The translations under genes and the position numbers were made by a program. A DNA stretch of 9,036 bases from assembly GCA_965602945.1 (NCBI GenBank), contig CBFDBC010000157.1, positions 1-9,036 of the forward strand. Reading direction: 5' to 3'. A model generated the notes under the pieces. It was not told the DNA's origin. It did not search any database and was given only the letters and a program-made list of their open reading frames with translations. The DNA is from JAUXEH01 sp965602945 (lineage in GTDB: Bacteria > Acidobacteriota > Aminicenantia > Aminicenantales > Aminicenantaceae). Each line of letters starts with the position of its first letter. The first letter of the stretch is position 1. Shown here piece by piece: positions 1 to 6,208 of this stretch.

Positions 1-685
1 GCCAGGTCCCCACTAAGCTGGGAGCAGAGGGAGAGGAGATGTCGATGATCTCCAATCCATAGGGGTAATCCGGGGTATCCGGATATTTATAGTATTGACA
101 TTCACAGATGGCATACTCTCCCCAGATCGCAACATCCAGAACAAAAAGTTCGATTTCATCATACTCCCCATACATAACAGGATTGTAAGGATCTGAGACA
201 TCATAGATTAGAAGTCCCCTTTCATTGGCCGCCAGATAAGCAAAATCTGAGTCCAGCGACAAGGACCGGAGAGAGCTTCCGCTCATGAACTCTGATGCCA
301 CTTCAATGGGACTGCTGGGATCCGAAATGTCAACGATCTTTAGGCTGCTGTGAGTGACGATATAGGCATATTTCCCGGAGATCACGATATCCTGTGGGCT
401 CCCATTGAGGTTCACTTCTCCGATGACCGAAAGCGAACCAGGGGACGAAATATCCAGCGACTGGAGGGCCTCTCCGTTTCCGATCCATGCCAGGTTCCTG
501 TTTGGATCCAGCGCAGATCCACTGCATTCGCCATAGAGCCACGCTCCCAGGAGCTGCATGGGATGAGAAGACTGTTCTGAGATGTACTCGACCTCGAGCG
601 AGCGATTAACCGGAGCGAAAGTAAGGATAGGCAGCAAAATAGTCATCCCGAAAATACATGCCAAAATCACAGTTCGATTCTTCAT
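1..685 (-). CDS. Exported LVIVD-repeat protein (3' part beyond window)
   Basis: The reading frame is open from an ATG at 683-685 to the left edge, giving 228 residues without a stop. Residues 1-24 form a charged start (MKNR) and a hydrophobic stretch to about F23-A24, so the protein is probably exported or anchored; Pro25 makes signal peptidase cleavage directly after A24 unlikely. Four copies of an L-x-I-x-D-[IV]-S-x-P-x-x-P pattern are visible at about residues 74-89, 115-130, 158-173 and 211-226, for example LKIVDISDPSSP and LEIIDISSPSAP. This is the LVIVD repeat, known from secreted beta-propeller-like proteins of unknown ligand. ATG 685 is preferred because AAAGGGA sits 9 bases upstream and the charged N-terminus begins there; an in-frame ATG at 704-706 would add seven residues. 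The gene is visibly more AT-rich than its neighbours. The molecular function is unknown; a surface or periplasmic binding role is inferred. Confidence 0.82.
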   Translation of the reverse strand, partial: MKNRTVILACIFGMTILLPILTFAPVNRSLEVEYISEQSSHPMQLLGAWLYGECSGSALDPNRNLAWIGNGEALQSLDISSPGSLSVIGEVNLNGSPQDIVISGKYAYIVTHSSLKIVDISDPSSPIEVASEFMSGSSLRSLSLDSDFAYLAANERGLLIYDVSDPYNPVMYGEYDEIELFVLDVAIWGEYAICECQYYKYPDTPDYPYGLEIIDISSPSAPSLVGTW

Positions 686-803
686 GCACTCAATTCCCTT
701 TTGCATTTCTGATATCCCCAGATACTCAAGTGATTTGCAGTGATAATGCGGAGATCACACCATAGGCATTCCATGAGTTAGTATTCCTCTGCGGGTCAGG
801 CAC

Positions 804-832
804 ACAATATAAATTTTGAATCACCGTGTCAA
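804..832 (-). promoter_or_regulatory. Sigma70-type promoter of the LVIVD-repeat gene
   Basis: Read on the minus strand, a perfect -35 hexamer TTGACA (827-832) is followed after exactly 17 bases by TATTGT (804-809), which matches four of six positions of the -10 consensus. The spacer is AT-rich. The predicted transcript start lies near 797, leaving a leader of roughly 110 bases before the ATG at 685. No riboswitch or convincing hairpin was recognised in that leader. Confidence 0.6.
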
Positions 833-851
833 ATCCCTCTTATGGAATGTC

Positions 852-879
852 TTGATTGAGTTTCAGCCCCTAATATGAT
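852..879 (+). promoter_or_regulatory. Possible pcnB promoter, nearly leaderless
   Basis: TTGATT (852-857, four of six -35 positions) and TATGAT (874-879, five of six -10 positions) are separated by 16 bases. The predicted start of transcription falls near 886, only about 8 bases before the ATG at 894. That agrees with the absence of a recognisable Shine-Dalgarno sequence in front of this gene. The -35 match is modest, so this is tentative. Confidence 0.35.
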
Positions 880-893
880 ATTCAAAAGCCAGT

Positions 894-2255
894 ATGGTTA
901 CGCGTAAACTCATTCGACCAGGTACTGAAAAAGTCCGCATCCTGAAAAAGCCTAAACACAGGATCTCACGACTGGACATCGATCCGGACGCCCTCAAGAT
1001 CATCTACCGCCTCAATTCTCAGGGATTCGTCGCCTACCTGACCGGAGGTGCTGTCCAGAACCTGATGCAGGGGATCACACCCAAGGACTTCGACCTGGTT
1101 ACCGATGCCAGACCGGGCCAGATCAAGAAGCGATTCCGGAACGCGTTTATCATCGGGAGGCGATTCCGGCTGGCTCACATCCATTTCAAAGACGGGAAGT
1201 ACATCGAGGTCGCCACCTTCCGCCGGGAACCGGACGAGAAGGAGGAAGATACACTCGATCCGGCCCACCGCTATCAAAGGACCTATGGCACACCCCTTGA
1301 GGACGCATTCCGGAGAGACATCACGATCAATGCCCTGTACTACGACGTGGACACGGAATCGGTCATCGACTATGTCGGCGGCCTGAAAGACCTGGCCGCC
1401 CGGAAGATCCGGGTCATGGGTAATCCCGGCGAGCGGTATACCGAAGATCCGGTCCGCATCCTGCGCGTGATCCGGCATGCGGTCCGGCTGGGCTTCGAGA
1501 TCGAAAAGAAAACCGAGTACGCCATCCGTTCCCACCGCCACCTGCTGGCAGACGTGGCCGGGGCCCGCCTCTTCGAGGAACTGAACAAGGACCTCACCCT
1601 GAAGACCCCGCTCGTTTTCGAGGCCTACCAGAAATATGGAGTCCTGAAATACATCCTCGGGCAAGCCGGCGAGGCGTACGACAAAGATCGCGATCTGTTC
1701 TCTCGAGCCAAATCGCTCTTGGAAATAAGGGATGCTGCGGAGTCAGGCACATTTCAGTTCTCCCGTGAAGAACTCTTTGCCCTCATGACCTGGCCATGGG
1801 TGGAAAGCCTGCTCTCCGCAGGCGAGGCGGATACGCTAAAGAACCCTCACGAAACCATCCCGCAGGCCCTGGCCGGGAGCTGGCTTACCAAAGGGCTCCG
1901 AGCCGACAGCATCCAGATCCTGATCTTGAATCACTACCTGATGCAGGCCCTGCGGACAGGCCGCATGCGCTGGGCCTGGCAGCGCCGGTCTCATTACGAG
2001 CAGGCGTCCCGGCTGTGTTTCCTGATCGAGAAGGGCCGGCCTCCCCAGGGGAAAGATCCCTTCGCGGGCCTCTTCCACAGCCAGTATCCTTCCACGGGAA
2101 CGAAACGGCGCCGTCAGCGCAGGCGTAAGCCCCGCGGCCGCAGCCAGGACGGCCCGGACACTGGTAAAGAAACTGGATCTCATCCCAAACAGGAAACAAG
2201 ACGATCCCAAACTTCTGACAAGAAAAACATTGCGAGAGATGATCGTCAGAATTGA
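894..2255 (+). CDS. pcnB: Poly(A) polymerase, PcnB family (class II nucleotidyltransferase)
   Basis: This 453-residue protein matches the bacterial poly(A) polymerase / CCA-adding superfamily, which adds AMP residues to RNA 3' ends; in PcnB enzymes tailing promotes RNA decay. Residues 47-110 form the nucleotidyltransferase core: a GG motif at 51-52, metal-binding D65-F-D67, and the GRRFRLAH segment (89-96) followed by EVATFR (105-110), both typical of PcnB. Further family blocks are EDAFRRDITINALYYD (136-151), YVGGLKDL (160-167), RYTEDPVRILR (181-191) and ARLFEEL (224-230). PcnB is chosen over a CCA enzyme because of GRRFRLAH and the strongly basic tail (RRRQRRRKPRGR near 405-416), comparable to the basic C-terminus of E. 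coli PcnB. Oddly, the usual GG-x-V-R-D reads GGAVQN (51-56). ATG 894 is the first start after an in-frame stop at 876-878; there is no clear Shine-Dalgarno. The gene converges on the kinase gene with a 24-base gap. Confidence 0.88.
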   Translation: MVTRKLIRPGTEKVRILKKPKHRISRLDIDPDALKIIYRLNSQGFVAYLTGGAVQNLMQGITPKDFDLVTDARPGQIKKRFRNAFIIGRRFRLAHIHFKDGKYIEVATFRREPDEKEEDTLDPAHRYQRTYGTPLEDAFRRDITINALYYDVDTESVIDYVGGLKDLAARKIRVMGNPGERYTEDPVRILRVIRHAVRLGFEIEKKTEYAIRSHRHLLADVAGARLFEELNKDLTLKTPLVFEAYQKYGVLKYILGQAGEAYDKDRDLFSRAKSLLEIRDAAESGTFQFSREELFALMTWPWVESLLSAGEADTLKNPHETIPQALAGSWLTKGLRADSIQILILNHYLMQALRTGRMRWAWQRRSHYEQASRLCFLIEKGRPPQGKDPFAGLFHSQYPSTGTKRRRQRRRKPRGRSQDGPDTGKETGSHPKQETRRSQTSDKKNIARDDRQN

Positions 2256-2279
2256 TGCCGTGCAAATCGCAGGAACACT

Positions 2280-5200
2280 TTATGAAAGCTCGGTGAGGAG
2301 GGCCTTAGCGTCCTGAAGGTCGGGACGGTCAAGGCCTTCGGTGAACCAGCCGTAGACCTCTTCGAGGAGCGCCTTTGCCTCTCCCATCTTTCCCTGCTTT
2401 TGAAGCAGCCGGCTCAGGCTCATCACGGCCCGCAGCTCCAGAGACTTGGCCTTCTGGCCCTGGGCCGTCTTAATGGCGCTGCGGAACAATGCCTCGGCCT
2501 CCCGCTCGTCCGTTCCCTTGAGCCGCAGCAGTTCTCCCTTCAACCGCAGCAGCTCCGCCTCCATGTAAAGCTCTTCGAACCTGTCCCTGAATTCGAGGCC
2601 CTGACTGGTCGCCTTGAGCCCCTCTTCGATCTCCCCCGCCTGCAGACAGGCATCCCCCATCCGGGCCTGGAGCCTGGTCAGGCAGGTCTCCGAACCGGTC
2701 GCACGGATGGTTTCCACTCCCTTCTTCATCTGGGGGATCCCCTCTTCGACTTCACCTTCCAGGGTCTTTTTCTCCCCCTGGTAAATAAGAACATGGCCGA
2801 TCCAGAAGATGAATCCGTTTTCGTAGGAGATGGGACCCAGTTCGTCGACGTAATTATCGATGCCCTCGCGATTGCGCAGGAACCACTGCATGGCGATGGC
2901 GCCTACCAGGGCGAAGGCCAAGGTGTGGGGATGCCCAATTATCCTTGCCTGGGATAGGGTGGATTCCATCTGTTTTTCAGCCCGGTCGGGAAAACCCAGC
3001 AGCCACAGGCACCAGGAGCCGAAGGCCTGGCTCATGACACCCAGGTCATAGCCGAACAGATAAGCCAGGTAGCCGTGCTTTTCCGGATCGTAGGCCTCAC
3101 TCATCCGGTCGGTCAATTCCAGGGCTCGAGTCAGCTCCCCCAGGTTCAGCCACGGCCAGGATGTGTTGTAGTAGGCGATGGCTTTCGTCATGGGATCGTC
3201 GAGCATTTCAGCCAGCTTGAATGTCTGGTCCCCGATTTCGAGGGCCTTCCGGTATTCGGGGCGTGTGGAATAATAATGGCCGATCTGCGTAAGGGCCATG
3301 AAAACTTCGGGCGGATCCCCGAACTTCTGACACAGGTCCCGGGCCCGGGTTGCCGCCCGGCCAAGCTCCGGAGACGCGAAACCCTGTGCCGCCATCAAGG
3401 GGACTGTGTTGGCGAGCTGAAGCGCGAGCTCCTGCTTGTCCCGTTCGAGCGACTCAGGCTGCGTCTCCAGGAGCTTGAGCGCCTGCCTGAAGTGCTGGAT
3501 CGCCTCCTGGTTCGCGGATACTCTGACAGCCCTTTCGCCGGACTTGTGGAAATACTTGATGGCGTTCGCGGTCTCTCCCGCCTCATGGAAATGCCGGGCG
3601 AGCTTGAGGGATATCTCATCCGCCTGTTCTCCGTAAAGGGCTTCCAGTATGTGCCCGACCTCACCATGCAGGAGCGATCTTTCGATCTCGTCCAGGCCGT
3701 TGTAGAGATACCTCTGAAACAGGATATGCTGGAAGAGATAGAGGGACAGGCGCCTCGCCTTCAGCTGTCGGATCCCTTTGGCGGTCACCACGTGGTGACG
3801 CTTGTCAAGTTCGCTGCTAAGGGATTTGACCAGCTCACGCACTTCCGTGTCCTGCCTCTGTGCGATGACCTCGGCTGTGAACTCTTCCCCCTCCACACTG
3901 GCCACGGTCAGGACTTCTCTCAACCAGTCGGTCAGGCGGCTCATGCGTTCGTCGATCACTGCGTCTATCCGAGCCGGAAGCGCTTCCCAGTTCAATTCGG
4001 GCCCCACGGCCCAGATGCCCTCCGCATCCTTTTGTATGAAGCCGCCTTCCTGCATGTTCCGCAGCAGTTCGATGGTGAAGAGGGCATGCCCCTTGGTTTG
4101 CCGGAAAAGAGTGCTTCGGAATTCTTCCTCCAGCCGATTCGGCTCAGAATCGATGAGGGCATCGACGAAGGCCCGGCCTTCGGTCTTGCCCACCTCGATC
4201 TCGATGTCCCCGAAATCGCGTTTGAACTCGTGGACGATCGATTCGAGCGGATGCCGGTCTCCCTCCCGGCCCAGCGCGACCTCGTCCGACCGGAAGGCCC
4301 CGACGACGAGGAGGCGGCTGCCGGAGATGCTCCGGCCCAGATGGAAGAGCAGGCTGGCCGAACCGGCGTCTATCCACTGCAGATCATCCAACACCAGAAG
4401 CAGCGGCTGTCGGCGTGACAAGGCCTGCAGAATCCGGGTGTACTGGGCGAACAGGCTGCTCTGCTGGAGCATCGAGTCGGCCGGCAGGGCGGATTTCCGC
4501 TCCACGACCTTCTTCAGCTTCTCCAGCCAGTTCAGAAACACCGTGGAGGCAGCCTGAGTCCGCTCGACGAGCGCGGCACCCGGGACAAAGGTATCGATCA
4601 GGTCCTGGCCGTGTTCCCATATGGCCAGGGCCGCATGGGGCGTGAGCTGCCAGAGGCGGACGGCATGCTCCCGGGTGATGATGCCGGCGTCCCATTTGGC
4701 GGCCACATCCCCGGTCAGGAGCCCCAGCAGTTCGATAAAAGGCAGATAGGGATCGCCGATGCCCGTGTGGGCATTGCATTTCCCGCCGGCCACGATCAGA
4801 TCCGGGTGCTGCTCCTGAGCGCGCCGGGCAAATTCCTGGATCAGGGCCGTCTTGCCGCAGCCGGCTTCTCCCTTGACAAAGACCACCTGGCCGTTTCCTA
4901 CCAGTGCCCTTTCGGTAAACTTCGCCAACCGAGTGAGCTCTTCCTCACGGGCCACAAAGACAGGGCCCTCCGGCTCGGCTTCCCCCTCACTTTCTCTCAT
5001 GAATGCGGGCTGCTGCGGCAGCCGGATGCCGGTCGAGGTCGGGAGGCCTTCCTGGATGTTGCGGAATTCAGAGAGAAGCTCTTCGACCCCCTGAAACCTC
5101 TGCTCCCTGTCTTTCTCCAGGCATTTGAGGATCAGGCCGCACAGCTCATCGGAGGCCTTGGGATTCAGTTCTCTTGGGTCTGCCGGAGCCTCTGTCTTGT

Positions 5201-5996
5201 GTTTCAAAGCAATGCCCAAGGCGGAATCCCCCACAAAGGGGACTGCTCCGGTCACCATCTCATAGAGAAGAATCCCCAGGGAGTAAATGTCGGAGCGATG
5301 ATCGATCTCCCCGGCCTCGGCCTGCTCCGGTGACATATACTGAGGAGTACCGATCATGATACCGGACCCGGTGACACCCTCCGTCCTGAGCGAGCGGGCG
5401 ATCCCGAAATCCATGATCCGGGCATTCCCCTCTTTGTCGATCATGATATTCGCGGGTTTGAGATCGCGGTGGACCACGCCCAACCGGTGTGCCTCGGACA
5501 ATCCCCCGCAGACCTGCTTGCCGACCTTGATTATGGTATCCGTATCCAGCCTTCCCACTCTCCGGATCAGGTTCTTAAGGTCTTCACCGGGGACATACTC
5601 CATGGTTATGTAGTGGGTGCCGTGGTCTTCCCCCAGATCGAACATCCGGCAGACATGACGGTGGGCGATCTTGCGGGCAATTTTCAATTCGTTCCTGAAC
5701 CGCTCGATGGTATTCTGATCCACGGAGATCTCGGGTTTGATGAGCTTGAGGGCGATCTCCTCATTGATCTTAGTATCTTCAACACGGTAAACCCTTCCCA
5801 TACCCCCCCGGCCGAGTTCCTCGATGATCTCGTAGCGGCCGGCGAAAAGGAGGCCCCGGGTCAGTTTTTCGGCCGGAGTTTCCATGGTCTGTGTGAATGT
5901 GGGTTGGGCATCCCCCACCACTGTCAGCGAAGTCCCGCACTCACCACAGAATTTCTGGGAATCGGGATTGTCCAGATGACACTTCGGGCATTCCAT
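2280..5996 (-). CDS. Zinc-ribbon Ser/Thr kinase fused to STAND/AAA ATPase and TPR region
   Basis: A 1238-residue, probably cytoplasmic, multidomain regulator. Residues 3-20 form a zinc ribbon (C3-x2-C6, C17-x2-C20). A Hanks-type kinase spans about 55-315: glycine loop GRGGMG (62-67), catalytic K84, probable helix-C E103, HRD catalytic loop with D178, DFG D196, and SPE in place of APE (222-224). All catalytic residues are present, so it should be active. An ATPase follows, with Walker A GEAGCGKT (376-383), Walker B LLLVLDD (532-538) and a GAFRSDEV strand (566-573), as in the predicted-ATPase/STAND group. From about 790 to the end lie helical TPR-like repeats ending in a segment familiar from the C-termini of cyclase-ATPase fusions, but no cyclase or DNA-binding domain is seen. 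It may phosphorylate unknown proteins under control of a ligand or partner bound by the ATPase-TPR part. The start is set at 5996: AGGGGAG lies 7 bases upstream, the zinc ribbon begins there, and a longer ATG at 6131 would run through the promoter. Confidence 0.9.
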   Translation of the reverse strand: MECPKCHLDNPDSQKFCGECGTSLTVVGDAQPTFTQTMETPAEKLTRGLLFAGRYEIIEELGRGGMGRVYRVEDTKINEEIALKLIKPEISVDQNTIERFRNELKIARKIAHRHVCRMFDLGEDHGTHYITMEYVPGEDLKNLIRRVGRLDTDTIIKVGKQVCGGLSEAHRLGVVHRDLKPANIMIDKEGNARIMDFGIARSLRTEGVTGSGIMIGTPQYMSPEQAEAGEIDHRSDIYSLGILLYEMVTGAVPFVGDSALGIALKHKTEAPADPRELNPKASDELCGLILKCLEKDREQRFQGVEELLSEFRNIQEGLPTSTGIRLPQQPAFMRESEGEAEPEGPVFVAREEELTRLAKFTERALVGNGQVVFVKGEAGCGKTALIQEFARRAQEQHPDLIVAGGKCNAHTGIGDPYLPFIELLGLLTGDVAAKWDAGIITREHAVRLWQLTPHAALAIWEHGQDLIDTFVPGAALVERTQAASTVFLNWLEKLKKVVERKSALPADSMLQQSSLFAQYTRILQALSRRQPLLLVLDDLQWIDAGSASLLFHLGRSISGSRLLVVGAFRSDEVALGREGDRHPLESIVHEFKRDFGDIEIEVGKTEGRAFVDALIDSEPNRLEEEFRSTLFRQTKGHALFTIELLRNMQEGGFIQKDAEGIWAVGPELNWEALPARIDAVIDERMSRLTDWLREVLTVASVEGEEFTAEVIAQRQDTEVRELVKSLSSELDKRHHVVTAKGIRQLKARRLSLYLFQHILFQRYLYNGLDEIERSLLHGEVGHILEALYGEQADEISLKLARHFHEAGETANAIKYFHKSGERAVRVSANQEAIQHFRQALKLLETQPESLERDKQELALQLANTVPLMAAQGFASPELGRAATRARDLCQKFGDPPEVFMALTQIGHYYSTRPEYRKALEIGDQTFKLAEMLDDPMTKAIAYYNTSWPWLNLGELTRALELTDRMSEAYDPEKHGYLAYLFGYDLGVMSQAFGSWCLWLLGFPDRAEKQMESTLSQARIIGHPHTLAFALVGAIAMQWFLRNREGIDNYVDELGPISYENGFIFWIGHVLIYQGEKKTLEGEVEEGIPQMKKGVETIRATGSETCLTRLQARMGDACLQAGEIEEGLKATSQGLEFRDRFEELYMEAELLRLKGELLRLKGTDEREAEALFRSAIKTAQGQKAKSLELRAVMSLSRLLQKQGKMGEAKALLEEVYGWFTEGLDRPDLQDAKALLTELS

Positions 5997-6003
5997 AGGT
6001 TTT

Positions 6004-6010
6004 CTCCCCT
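6004..6010 (-). promoter_or_regulatory. Ribosome binding site deciding the kinase start
   Basis: On the minus strand AGGGGAG is followed by 7 bases and then the ATG at 5994-5996. It is the strongest Shine-Dalgarno in the window. It supports the zinc-ribbon start over the in-frame ATG at 6129-6131, which would add 45 residues of unconvincing sequence. Confidence 0.7.
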
Positions 6011-6024
6011 GGTTTTGCAGGGAT

Positions 6025-6053
6025 AGAATATCGCTTAACTGCTTTTCTGTCAA
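6025..6053 (-). promoter_or_regulatory. Sigma70-type promoter of the kinase gene
   Basis: Read on the minus strand, TTGACA (6048-6053, a perfect -35) and TATTCT (6025-6030, four of six -10 positions) are separated by 17 bases. The predicted transcript start is near 6018, giving a leader of about 22 bases that contains the Shine-Dalgarno. Because the promoter lies inside the upstream extension of the frame, it rules against the longer start at 6131. Confidence 0.65.
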
Positions 6054-6124
6054 AAAGAATGTTTTAGTCCATTGATTCAGTGCCCAGCAGAGAACAAACG
6101 GTGTACGCCAGCGGGCATTCAAGG

Positions 6125-6139
6125 GAAGCATTATGCTTC
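6125..6139. promoter_or_regulatory. Perfect 7-1-7 palindrome, candidate operator
   Basis: GAAGCAT, one T, then ATGCTTC form an uninterrupted inverted repeat between the divergent kinase and permease genes. It ends about 17 bases before the proposed permease -35 (6157) and lies about 70 bases upstream of the kinase -35. No T-run follows, so it is not an intrinsic terminator. A binding site for a dimeric regulator is an inference; a chance palindrome cannot be excluded. Confidence 0.35.
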
Positions 6140-6156
6140 GATTCTTAAATTTCCCC

Positions 6157-6186
6157 TGGAAAAATTCGGCATATTTATTGCATAAT
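6157..6186 (+). promoter_or_regulatory. Possible permease promoter
   Basis: TGGAAA (6157-6162, four of six -35 positions) and CATAAT (6181-6186, five of six -10 positions) are 18 bases apart. The predicted start near 6193 leaves a short leader containing GAGTGAGG (6196-6203), whose GAGG ends 5 bases before the ATG. The region is AT-rich, so other -10 assignments such as TATAAG at 6191 are possible. Confidence 0.35.
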
Positions 6187-6208
6187 CAGATATAAGAGTG
6201 AGGTCAGC

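Noticed and set aside
740..758. GTGAT/ATCAC inverted repeat in the leader of the LVIVD gene
   Set aside because: Five-base arms around a nine-base loop are too short to claim a regulatory structure.
966..1664. 232-codon open frame on the minus strand opposite pcnB
   Set aside because: The plus frame carries all PcnB motifs; this frame has no recognisable motif and no separate promoter or ribosome binding site was seen.
2213..2251. Inverted repeat TTCTGAC ... GTCAGAA with a 25-base loop at the end of pcnB
   Set aside because: The stem is only seven base pairs, the loop is long and no T-run follows, so a terminator cannot be supported.
3075..4418. 447-codon open frame on the plus strand opposite the kinase gene, and similar long ones at 2400-2957, 4611-5333 and 5469-6026
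   Set aside because: They are mirror frames of the GC-rich kinase gene: their translations show no recognisable domain, while the opposite strand carries clear kinase, Walker and TPR motifs.
5997..6131. 45-residue N-terminal extension of the kinase from ATG 6129-6131
   Set aside because: It would be encoded across the well-formed promoter at 6025-6053, and a strong Shine-Dalgarno plus the zinc ribbon mark 5996 as the start.
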